Of a stretch of 43,598 nucleotides of DNA, positions 1 to 9,373 are shown piece by piece; the stretch's first letter is position 1, and each line of letters begins with the position of its first letter. The stretch spans positions 1 through 43,598 of the forward strand of contig JAUCBJ010006997.1 in assembly GCA_032718475.1 (NCBI GenBank). The letters run 5' to 3'. The notes under the pieces are model-generated. The model was given only the letters and a program-made list of their open reading frames with translations. It made no database searches and had not been told where the DNA came from. Made by a program: the position numbers and the translations under genes. Source of the stretch: Nemertoderma westbladi (lineage: Eukaryota; Xenacoelomorpha; Nemertodermatida; Nemertodermatidae).

Positions 1-150
1 CAATACAATATAAACTGTTACTGTTCGACAGAACAGTATTAAACTGTACTTAATGCTTACACTGCAATACAATATAAACTGTTACTGTTCGACAGAACAG
101 TATTAAACTGTATTTAATGCTTACACTGCAATACAATATAAACTGTTACT
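1..150. repeat. 64-bp tandem repeat, ~2.3 copies
   Basis: The word caatacaatataaactgtta starts at 1, 65 and 129, giving an exact 64-bp period. Each full unit holds the short inverted repeat TACTGTTC-gaca-GAACAGTA. The third unit breaks off within this inverted repeat, where the next repeat (149-722) begins. The array may extend left of the window. Confidence 0.9.
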
Positions 151-722
151 GTTCGCGCTTTCGAAGACCTTTAGCAGTTTAACCTGCCAAAATTTATATG
201 TCTTTTCGTTAATTAAAACCACTTTAGCATACGACAATAATTTATGCTAATACGCAAAACATTAGCCGAAATCAGCCCATGCGCGATCATTCACCCGATG
301 GATCTACACCCGGGAGACTGAATTCGGATGCTTGAATTGTATTATTACAGTGTAAGGTTGCAGTGTAAACTTACTGTATTATTCGATAGATCGTTAATAA
401 TTAATCTCTGACAGGTATTATTGGCTTTCGGGAAATATTAACAGTTCCTTTAGGACGTGGCGCTTTATCTATTTAAACAGAACTAGGACTTATACTAAAC
501 GCAACGATACTGCTTGGGATTGAAGTATAAAGCGTATTCTTTAGGAAATACTTTGTTACCAATCACAATCATACACACTATTCTGCCGACAGTCAGTACA
601 TTTGATCACACATAAAGAGAGCAGTAATTGACTCACGTAGGGTCTGCTAAATAACATTGGATTCAATACACACCACATTAATATAAATCGCAATTGTTAT
701 ATATAGCCGGTCTCTCTAACCT
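149..722. repeat. Left copy of a ~570-bp diverged direct repeat shared with the right end of the window
   Basis: From ctgttcgcgctttc onward this block aligns collinearly with 43030-43598 in the same orientation. The copies have drifted, but 434-472 is 39 bases identical to 43284-43322. That conserved core contains ggacgtggcgctttatct and runs into a TATA-like TATTTAAA here (TATATAAA in the other copy). It could be a promoter or first-exon region of duplicated genes, or a dispersed repeat. No long ORF is present. Confidence 0.8.
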
Positions 723-3013
723 GTAGTGTTATCAAGAAAATTGGGAATTGGGTGATTTATCCGTATTATCCAAATAGCAATATTTCCATCAACAAATATT
801 TACAATTAATAACTGACGGTAAAATAACAGTACAAACAATATGATTAATGCAATTAAAAGTATCAAGGTGAGATGAGTGATTTAAGTCAGTGAGTTTAGT
901 TAGGTAACAGTTTATACTTTCGATAATTCAAGCAGTTTACGGTACAGCAGTATCTATCCAAAAATGCCGGTGTTTCTGGCTTAGACAGCAATAACAACAA
1001 AGTATCAAGAAAAAACAGTAAGACTGAACACTCTCCTTATGATCGACTAAAAAGCTACACGTCGACAGGAAAAACCGCCCTGATTGGCCCAAGCCAAACA
1101 AAGAACCACGCGGCCAATGGCTGTTTCCATGTCAGCAACCAGCTGCTAGATGTCGTAATATGAATCATCACAGCTAAACTGTGAAAGGTGGTTGATGCAT
1201 TACAAGTTTTTTGTCTTACCATGTCCGCTAAAACACGTATATAGCAGAATGATTTTTATGTCCGTTAAAACACCTGTAAAGGTACCTTGAGGGCGAGGGG
1301 AATATATATACAGTTAGAAAACCTTTTTTAGAGTATTCCAGCGCCTGGGGGGAACTGGCCAGCATAGGCAAACGTATCAGTTATCCCACAAAAGCTTTTA
1401 CAATATTATTATACTTAACTACTGTAATTATTTTATATGGATGTACAGTTAGTGTGTAAGTGTTGTTCTGTACACATTTGTGGTGTGGATAATTATTAAT
1501 GTTTCCTCAACCTTGCAATATCATTACATGTACATTAGTATTTATGGTTATTTTAAATTGTTAATTAAATTGTAATTATCCTAACTATTTATCATACAGT
1601 ATATATCCGCGATCTATCCGTATTACTATTACTATTACTAATTCTATTACACTGCTTGATTGAAGTATGTGAAAGTTAACAATGGTCAAGGCCATTTATT
1701 TGGTACGGCTGTATTAATATATATATATATTATTATCATTTAAAAAAAAATATCGGTGTAACTGGATATTTTGCAGTAGCTGATATACTACTGTAGCACC
1801 CAATTCATAGGGAAGTAGAGCATGAATTGGAAATCTGCTTTCCACCCACCAACCTACTGTAATTAATTACAAATACAACGGCGTTTTTAAATTCCCGCTT
1901 ACATAATTTTTTATACTGTATGTATAAAAAAATTGAAATCCAAGAATTGATGATTTCGGCCGAAAATTTTAGATACGTTACAATTTACTTTCGATAAGAA
2001 AACTATATCACTTTGGGGCTGAACCATATGAAACTGTAGCATAAGGGCGGAACTAGGGGAGTGGCGGGTGGAGCTCAACTCTGTGTTTACTATCTCTGCG
2101 TGAGCCATGTCTGTGTTAAGTGTCAAGGAGAGTCAATGTGAATTTAAATGCATCGAAAATGATTATCCGTTGTTATCCGCCCATTGTTAGCTTTAGTTTC
2201 CTGTACAAGGAAAATAAAATGACATATTCAACTGAATTGAACGGTAATGGGAATATTCAATTTCGTGTGTTAGTCGGAACTGCCTGCCATAAGGTTAATT
2301 GTTTTCCTTAGGGGTGTCATGTTATAAGCTAATAGAAGGAAATGTTAACTCAGAAGAATTGAGTACTTAGTCATATAGTAAGTAATCAGTTGGGCCTTCA
2401 TTTAAGGTTATCTTAAACCGAAGGAGGAATATAACAAAATAGGGTGAAAAGATGTTTCATTATGATTGATGTTATACTCTACCTAATAAACCGCAGGTGT
2501 TAACAACTTTTACTGGGCGTTGATATTGCCTTGTCTTGATCTGATTGGTCAAATCCTATGAGTAGTATTCGGAAATCTTTAAACGAAAATTGTATTGGCT
2601 AAAATATTTAACTAAGTAATTACCGGGCCAACACAATCAGTGTTTGAAAAACATTATAAAACTCTGAGGAAAATAACTAAACTATTTAAAAGGTATCTTT
2701 AGTTGCATTAAACCTGTTATTTATTTGTATAACGGTCGAGGAATACTCGATTTGGAAGCTATTTTAAGAGTTATTTACAACAAGGTGAGTTTGAATGAGG
2801 CGTTCCTGAAGCAGATCCAATGGGACGTAGGTGCGGTAATAGTGTCATTAGGATTGACTAGGATACAATTTAATCTGAACGTTAGGGTTATTTAAATAAT
2901 AAATTTAACGCCGGGACGAAATTTAATTCACGGCATTTCAAGCTTTACGGGCGATTTTAGCTGTCGCGTTTTTTTGTGGGGTATTCTTACCGGTACTTGG
3001 ACAATGAGGCAGA
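723..3013. other. No gene recognised; AT-rich non-coding stretch
   Basis: Open frames here are short (63-71 codons) and show no recognisable domain. A good splice-donor-like word (atcaag/gtgaga) lies at about 862-873. It could end an untranslated first exon on the plus strand, but nothing else supports that. A short (TA)n run lies near 1717-1730. Confidence 0.5.
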
Positions 3014-3947
3014 ATAGGGTTGGTACGCGAAAATTGTGGGGCTAGAAACAATTGAATAAGGGGTAACAAGGTGCCCTGAATTGAGTGGCGGGGTGTGTTT
3101 TTTGTAAAAAACACGAGGAAACGGTCGTAATAACGGGTTTAAGTATGCGCGGATAGCCAAAATCTATCCATTCAAATGCACATTAAATCGCAATCATTTC
3201 AAACATAGTTTTTATGAATTGAAAGCAAAGTCTTGCGCGTCTTTTAACACTACAATTAATTAAATTAATGATGAGGAACATTGATAAAATGCTGTTTCCG
3301 GCAGTATTTCCAGCAGCAATGCTGCATTCCAAGCTGTATTGAGTACGGTAAGGCCTACAGATTAGATTTATAATACCACTAAACTTATAAATAATACCGT
3401 TCAGCCGGTACTTTCGTATTATAATAATTGGTGTTACTTGAATATTAAAATGTGTACCGGTCACCGGTAAACCTAACTTAATGAAGTAAATCTGGAATAA
3501 TCAGATACTGTAATAGGCTGATAGGGCTTGCATACCCGTCAGGCTATCTGACGAGTTTGCAATTGTGAACAGCATTTTATCAATCTTCATCATTAATTTA
3601 ATTAATTGTAGTGTCAAAAGACGCGCAAGACTCTCCCCCACTTTCAATTGATAGAAGCCATGTGTGAGATGATTGAGATTTAATTTGCATTTGAATGGAT
3701 CTAAAATCACTACCCATAGAAAACAAAATAAGAAATTAATCATAGGACTTAGTAGTGTCGTCAAATCTGTAACAGCCAATCACAGCCGATTTTCAAAATT
3801 GGCTTCCCGCGATTACTTAAACTTGCCATTTCGACAGTTGCCTCGTGTTTTTACAAAAAAACACACCCCGCCACTCGATTCAGGGCACCTTGTTACCCCT
3901 TATTCAATTGTTTATAACCCGACATTTTTTTCACGCACCAACCCTAT
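3014..3947. repeat. Long imperfect inverted repeat (foldback-type), arms 3014-3297 and 3568-3947
   Basis: The left arm reads atagggttggtacgc...gataaaatgctgttt and recurs reverse-complemented at 3568-3947. Shared blocks include ggggtaacaaggtgccctga, gagtggcggggtgtgttttt, cttgcgcgtctttt and actacaattaattaaattaa. The right arm carries about 100 extra bases (roughly 3690-3800) missing from the left. The arms enclose a ~270-bp spacer. The open frames here (3183-3464, 3501-3779, 3673-4047) read through the arms and look incidental. It is probably a foldback transposon or an inverted pair of transposon ends; no target duplication was found. Confidence 0.85.
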
Positions 3948-4826
3948 CAATGAATGGGAATATGGATGCTGTAATTGCCCAATTGCCGTAGATGAATGCA
4001 GAACATCTGTTGAAGGCCAGGCATGCAAGGGTCCGAGCACACAGTGAGACACTAGCCCCATTTCTCGTCCTTATCTTGGTGGACTATATTTCGGTCATCC
4101 CTAGACATCCAGACCAGAATTTGGATGGGGTTGAGAAACTCCTTTCGTAGTGAACATTCAATCTGAGCAGCAGTAACTCCTTGAGAATAACATTTCTTCT
4201 GTGAATGGATCTGTACGTAATGTTGACGATTTCGGTATTGACATGGTAAATTAATTTAATAATATTTGAATATCATTATTACATTCACATTGGCATAAGA
4301 TAAGTTTTAATATTTTTGAGAAATTGGCTCGCCTACAATCTTATTTATAATACACAAACACTCATCAATCTCAGGTACTGGTATCGTAGTGCGCTTGAGA
4401 TAGAATCGCTCAATTTTAATAGATAAGAGAAGAGAAGATGTGAAAAATAGACCCTGGTAACTGAGCCTAGTGATGCGCGAAGGCGCGCGAACGTCATTGC
4501 AGTGAGTGACATGGAATAAGTTGGAAAAATGGCTACAAAAAGTTTTTGCCGATATGGGAAAGGAGCAGGTTACAACAATATTTCTAACCAAAACCTTTCT
4601 ATTTGTTAACATTTTCCTATTTGAGGCCTTTTTCTTTTTTCTATTGTGACACTTGCTCCCCATTACTGGACATTTGCATGTGGAATGCAATGTGAGAAAA
4701 ACATAACAACTCCAGGATCTGCTTGTACCAATTACTTGTTTTAATTGTATTCCCGAGTAACGTAGGGCCGTATTCTTATTGGTAACATCAGTTCGTTAGT
4801 TGATTTGTAATCTTATTATTAGATTG
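3948..4826. other. No gene recognised; contains a MITE-family fragment
   Basis: The 127-codon minus-strand frame at 4307-4690 shows no recognisable domain and overlaps a repeat fragment at 4551-4594. I see no convincing exon here. The end of this stretch (about 4800-4826) is T-rich with several AG dinucleotides. One of these could be the splice acceptor of the neuropeptide exon. Confidence 0.4.
4551..4594 (-). repeat. Fragment of the dispersed ~200-bp MITE family
   Basis: On the minus strand this reads gttttggttagaaatattg then tgtaacctgctcctttccc. The same pair of words is found in the MITE at 8561-8760 and in its relatives near 16855, 18741, 31973 and 38036. Confidence 0.7.
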
Positions 4827-4890
4827 TAGGCGGCAGGCCAACAGAGTTACATTGCAAACAGCTACTCCTATCGCCGAGGAAAGAGACATA

Positions 4891-5079
4891 ATGGAATTCC
4901 GAGTTCTTGTTGCTCTGGTAATATTGGTTGTCACTGCTATCGATATCGCAAAGGGGGCCAATGGGTTTACAGGGGCCAGTAATTGGTTTCCTGGCGGCAA
5001 GCGGAATAATATGGCCAACCTACGTCAGACAGGGCTTGCGACATCAATGAAAGCGATGGCAAACGCACGAGCTCCAAAG
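4891..5079 (+). CDS. Neuropeptide precursor, N-terminal coding exon (GnRH/AKH/corazonin-superfamily-like)
   Basis: This exon encodes 63 residues starting MEFRVLVALVILVV. Residues 1-22 form a classic signal peptide: basic n-region, hydrophobic core to about residue 18, and small residues AKG before the likely cleavage site. Next comes ANGFTGASNWFPG, then GKR, a glycine amide donor followed by a dibasic site. The predicted product is thus a 13-residue C-terminally amidated peptide. The remaining NNMANLRQTGLATSMKAMAN region would be the associated peptide. The pattern F-[ST]-x(n)-W-x-P-G-amide followed by GKR matches GnRH/AKH/corazonin relatives; the usual N-terminal pyroGlu is absent, as in echinoderm-type corazonins. 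The reading frame ends phase 0 at a strong donor (CCAAAG/GTAAGA, GT at 5080). I chose the ATG at 4891, not the upstream in-frame ATG at 4852, because it gives the clean signal peptide. The precursor identification is fairly secure; the family is inference. Confidence 0.72.
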
Positions 5080-5085
5080 GTAAGA
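5080..5085 (+). other. Splice donor GTAAGA of the neuropeptide exon
   Basis: The junction AAG/GTAAGA matches the metazoan 5' splice-site consensus and follows codon 63 in phase 0. The frame continues into the intron for 13 more codons (to a stop at 5116) without any peptide-like feature, which supports splicing here. Confidence 0.65.
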
Positions 5086-5104
5086 TTAATAACCAAACAG
5101 TTAC

Positions 5105-7040
5105 TTGTATGGTGGTGATTTTGGGCCAGTTTGTTATTTTTACAAAGGTTCATGAGTTTTCGCTTTCCAGTTTTCTACAAATATGAAAAGCAAAAAGTTT
5201 ATTGATGGTTTTTGCTTTCCACTTTTCAGAAATATGAAAAGCAAAAAGTTTATTGATGGTTTTTGCTTTCCACTTTTCAGAAATATTAAAAGCAAAAAGT
5301 TTATTATTAGTTTTCTCTTTCTCCTTTTTAGAAACGTGTAAAGCAAAAAGTTTACTTACTATAGTTATTAGTTTTTGCTTTCTCGTTTTCAGAAATGTGT
5401 TGGCCTAAACGAAAATCTAGTTTAGTTTTACAGTAGGCCTACCTATACTGAGCCGGATCCTGGTTTCTGAAAGTACAATAGCTTTTGTTTAGGTCTATAT
5501 CTAAAAGACGGGATGGACCGATAGAGCTAATAGTAGTATTCAACGCCGTCAACTGTTTTCAAGTCTTAGACGAGAACTTGATATGCAGATATAAACAGGA
5601 GATTAGAACCGTTAATGGATACAAATGAAAATAATGACGGTAACACACCCTCACCCTCACATGTTGAAATAACCAATTTAATCGAGGCTGAGCTGATCCC
5701 TAGATTTAGTTAATGGAATTAGTCGACTTATGAGAGTACGTCGTGCCAGGGCACACAAGCAATGCTACATTAATTTTACTTTCAAGATTCAGCTGTCAGA
5801 ACAGAAGATCACAAAATTGGTCCCATCGCCAACGGGGAAAGGTCCAGGTGTCTTAACACGTGTTTAGAAAGAATCTCTGGCGAAGTTGTGGTGGTGCTAT
5901 TCAGAGATGGGCCTTCCCTTCACGTAATGAAAGTCTGCGCTTTGAGGCTATTAAATATCCCTATCACTTTGACGATTGTTCTTACAAAATTTTAACAAGG
6001 GTGGGCGATATAATGAATGCACCTAAATGTTATTGGTGTGCCTTCATGTAGAATTCGACCAATTTTATTAGCAAAGTTCAAGGTTACCCCGAGTAACAAT
6101 TATAACATATCTGATGATGTTATCGATATTGTATTGATCAGGGGTTTAATCACAAAAAAGAGTTGGACCCACCTGATAGCTGCAATAAGTCCAGTGACAA
6201 TAACGACTGCGGCAGTGACTCTGCAGATAACCCGCCAGATCGACGTGATTAGCTGAATACTGAATAATTCGATTGTAGTTGACAATCTCGATACCAGTAT
6301 CAGTACCTAACATGATTAAAGGTCATCAAAGATACTACTGCATTAACATTTCAACTCAAAGATACATTTCATCAATACTTAGCAGCTGCTTTATCATCTT
6401 GAAAGAGCAATCCAGTTGGGCTATATACGTCAATTGGAGATCCGCAATCGAAATTCGCATTACAGAGATTGTGTATGAACTATTCGAAACCGAATTATTT
6501 TTATCACCATTAAACTAATCAAATTTGGCGTCATCGTTTCTGTCTGTATGCCTGTCAGTACTTAATAGACATGCTGTCGGACAATCAGATTTGGCCGTTA
6601 CGTCAATGATTGCGCACAAAGTATATTTATTTCAAGTGAGGTTCCCCCATAACAACAGCAGCCGGCGTTCTTGCATAAATCATATACCCTACTACTCTAC
6701 ATCAATATCAAAAGTTCAATGCAATAAATATTGCTACTGTAGGCCTACTCATCAACACAACTATTATTTTAAAATACAATTTGAAGCAAAGATACTATGC
6801 GATTGCTCTACTACAATGAATAACTGCTGTAACGTTCGGTAACCAGTGTCCATCTGACCTACATACTGTCCTACAGAAATAGGAATAGGTCTATACTGTA
6901 GCTTATTATTACAATTTTAGACATTTCTGAAAAGGAGAAAGCAAAAACAAATAATAAACTTTTTGCTTTTCATTTGCGGAAAACTGGAAAGCAAAACGTC
7001 AAGAAAGAACGAAGTGACCCAAATCACCAATGTATACTTG
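5105..7040. mobile_element. ~1.9-kb non-autonomous element with long terminal inverted repeats carrying 51-bp arrays
   Basis: The left end (about 5110 tggtgattttgggcc, then ttttcgctttccagttttc, then gaaaagcaaaaagttt) recurs reverse-complemented at about 7040-6920. Between the ends are only short open frames: a 33-codon frame starting at 5615 and frames of 60-105 codons at 5860-6842, none recognisable. No transposase is seen, so it is non-autonomous. Exact ends and target duplication could not be fixed. It sits about 25 bp downstream of the neuropeptide splice donor and would lie inside the intron. Confidence 0.7.
5157..5400. repeat. 51-bp tandem array, 4 units, in the left arm
   Basis: The word gcaaaaagttta starts at 5190, 5241, 5292 and 5343, an exact 51-bp period. 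Each unit alternates ttttgctttcc..ttttcagaaat with aaaagcaaaaagttta, so units are internally self-complementary (agcaaaaa/tttttgct). About 1.5 units recur in inverted orientation at 6920-6990. Confidence 0.9.
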
Positions 7041-7254
7041 GTACTTCATTGGACAATGGGGCAAGCCACTTGTGGTTGTGGTTGTGACGTAACATTTACA
7101 CCCGTAGGCCTATTGTGTTGAAGGTAAAATGTGGTTTCTCAAACTACTCTATGTGCATTAATTGTATGGCCTGAACTGAAGCTGGGTGGTGCAATGAAGT
7201 TTCTTGCAATTTATATTTTATTTTTATTTAATGAACAAGCAAAGCAAACAGTCG
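7041..7254. other. No gene recognised
   Basis: This is a short spacer between the 51-bp-array element and the SINE at 7255-7482. I see no coding signal or repeat structure beyond a TAGGCCTA octamer near 7106. Confidence 0.5.
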
Positions 7255-7482
7255 GCCGAAGCCGGAGGCGACCCGAAGGCTCCTCTTTCGATAGCTGCTA
7301 CCCGAGGGTAGGGGGGGGGGGGGGGGGGGCGCTACTCCTATCCCAAGATTTGCTCCCAGTTATTTAACTGGTACTCATTTTATCGACCCCAGTGGATGAA
7401 AGGCTGAGTGGACCCTGGCGGGGCTGAACCTACAACCAATAGATAGCAGGCCCGGCGCTCAACCAACTGAGCTACCCCGCCT
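7255..7482 (-). mobile_element. tRNA-derived SINE
   Basis: The minus strand begins with a tRNA-like head: ggcggggtagctcagttgg carries an A box, and ggttcagcccc is the B box (7420-7430 on plus). It continues into a non-tRNA body containing ggggtcgataaaatgagtac. The promoter boxes are those of RNA polymerase III. The body ends in a 19-base C run on this strand (7311-7329 on plus), with gcggccgaag-like tail sequence beyond. It is not a tRNA gene, since the anticodon and T arms do not pair. Confidence 0.7.
7311..7329. repeat. Poly-G tract (G19)
   Basis: Uninterrupted run of 19 G on the plus strand. It lies at the edge of the SINE body and is one of several such runs in the window. Confidence 0.95.
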
Positions 7483-7518
7483 TTGATGGCATTTAATGAA
7501 CAGTTTACTACAATTATA

Positions 7519-7948
7519 CAGGCCCGTAGCCAGGATTTTAAAAGGGCGGTTCGTTTTTTCAAAAAAAAGGGCACTTTTTTAATTTGTTTAAATAATGACA
7601 AATATCCATTGGTTTAGCCAGACATATTAAGGTGTAGGAATAGGGCAGAGGGGGAGGGGTGGGGTGGGGGGGGGGGGGGGGGGGGGGGGTGGATGATCTG
7701 AAGCCCGATACGAAATGTGTGGGGTACTTTTTAAAGCACATTGACGCTGGGATATTGTGGACCCTAACTGTTCTAGCTGCTAATGTAACTTTAATATTTG
7801 TTTTGCCGGAAAGGGCACTTTTACGAATAGGTGAATATAATTAAAACGAGAACATTTCTCAAAAAGGTGAGTATAAAAAGGGGACATTTCCCAAAAGGGC
7901 GGTTCGTTCGAACCAACGAACCCCCCCCCCCTCCTGGCTACGGGCCTG
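7519..7948. mobile_element. 430-bp MITE with CAGGCCCGTAGCCAGGA inverted ends
   Basis: The 17-base end caggcccgtagccagga at 7519 is perfectly inverted as tcctggctacgggcctg ending at 7948. The bases ttata flank both sides (7514-7518 and 7949-7953), a likely 5-bp target duplication. Subterminal agggcggttcgtt recurs at 7541 and 7897. No transposase is present. The end sequence resembles widespread hAT-like cut-and-paste ends, but the short duplication leaves the superfamily open. A 24-base G run (7666-7689) lies inside. Confidence 0.85.
7666..7689. repeat. Poly-G tract (G24)
   Basis: Uninterrupted run of 24 G within the 430-bp MITE, preceded by aggggtggggt, so G-richness extends some 40 bases. 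Confidence 0.95.
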
Positions 7949-8091
7949 TTATACATAATGTACATTGTACATTGTACAATGTGTTAGCAGCTTTGGTTTA
8001 AGTATTTAAATGTGTCGCTTTAAAGTTTTTGCTTTACTAACCTTGCTTAATTAGAAGACCGTTAGGACTTCTTACTGTAAAAGTATTCACT

Positions 8092-8117
8092 ATGTATGTA
8101 TGTATGTATGTATGTAT

Positions 8118-8149
<32 letters not shown>

Positions 8150-8210
8150 TGTATGTATGTATGTATGTATCTATGTATGTATGTATGTATGTATGTATGT
8201 ATGTATGTAT

Positions 8211-8242
<32 letters not shown>

Positions 8243-8350
8243 TGTATGTATGTATGTATGTATGTATGTATGTATGTATGTATGTATGTATGTATGTATG
8301 TATGTATGTATCTATGTATGTATGTATGTATGTATGTATGTATGTATCTA
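8092..8350. repeat. (TATG)n microsatellite
   Basis: About 258 bp of tetranucleotide repeat with rare interruptions (tattatatg at about 8115 and 8209; tatcta at about 8168, 8310 and 8345). Because 4 is not a multiple of 3, all three plus frames stay open and give spurious MYVC-type peptides; it is not coding. Confidence 0.97.
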
Positions 8351-8560
8351 TATATATCGGATGAACTCCTCAAAATAGTTTCGAAAAAAATTATTAAAGT
8401 GTCTTTTTTTTATTTCGAAAATTAGCCACAAAACACGAGTATTGCCATCAACTCAACGACAGAAACACCAGCTGCTGGTGCTCATGAGGACTTAGTAAGC
8501 TACTATTTGATTGAATGGATAGGCCCAAACAATTATGCCTGAACAAATCTAGCTTTCGCA

Positions 8561-8760
8561 GGGTCAGAGTAAAACGCGGATCCGGATTCTACGGAAGTCG
8601 ATTTTTTTTACATTTTTATAACTCCCAAAAATAAAACTATAACCTGTTCTATTGACTTTAGTTTATTGTTTTGGTTAAAATAACGTGCCACTGTAACCTG
8701 CTCCTTTCCCTAATTGAAAATTTTGGAATTCGGATCCGGATCCGCGTTTTACACCTACCC
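8561..8760. mobile_element. 200-bp MITE with 9-bp target duplication
   Basis: The element runs from gggtcagagtaaaacgcgg to ccgcgttttacacctaccc. Its inverted ends share gtaaaacgcggatccgg. The 9-mer gctttcgca flanks it exactly at 8552-8560 and 8761-8769. A 9-bp duplication with GGG ends fits a Mutator-like (MULE) superfamily. The interior holds tttattgttttggtta and gtaacctgctcctttccc, words found in at least five other places in the window. Confidence 0.9.
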
Positions 8761-8769
8761 GCTTTCGCA

Positions 8770-9373
8770 CCACGCCCTTTCCTACTCAATATAATTCCTT
8801 TCTTAACTCTAGCTAACCTAGACTAACCTAAAGCTAACCTTGACTAGTTGACTAAGGTTAGGACTAAGTCGTGCCATCGTGCCGGTCTATACATTGTTTG
8901 CCAAACAGGAAAGACACTCCACAATAGAAATAGTTACATCGCCAATTGCTATTACTGTACCAATAGCGCAGTGGGGGGATTTTAATGAAGGTTCAAACTG
9001 ATATTCCACAAACATGCTGCTTATTTTTAGTTTATATTTGGCTTTAGGGTGGGTTGTAAACGCTCTTAAATGGTTTGAAACAGTCGTAATTTAGGGAAGC
9101 CAAGTCGTACCAGGTTGTAAAGGTCGTAAAATACGTAGCCAGGCTGCGATTATTACTGTATTATATCATACTTACATTTATTGCATCTTACTTTTCTCTC
9201 ATCCGGATTGCGGGTGCGTTGATTATATTACCGCGTATTAAAGGCTTGATATAAATAATAGCATTTTTTTATTTATAATGCAATACACCCCGGGCGGGGT
9301 TAATATACGCACAGTGACCGGGTAACAACAATTTTAATTGGTAAAATGAGATTAATATTACATTAATCGGGCA
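8770..9373. other. No gene recognised
   Basis: About 600 bp of non-coding sequence. A degenerate ctaacct/actaaggtta simple repeat lies at about 8805-8870. No open frame of note is seen. Confidence 0.5.

Noticed and set aside
4307-4690. 127-codon minus-strand ORF
   Set aside because: It overlaps a MITE fragment and has no recognisable domain or signal.
7417-7482. True tRNA gene
   Set aside because: A and B boxes are present, but the anticodon and T stems do not pair and a SINE body follows.
8092-8425. Open frames of 90-109 codons encoding MYVC/YIHT repeats
   Set aside because: They arise from the (TATG)n microsatellite, which is open in every frame.
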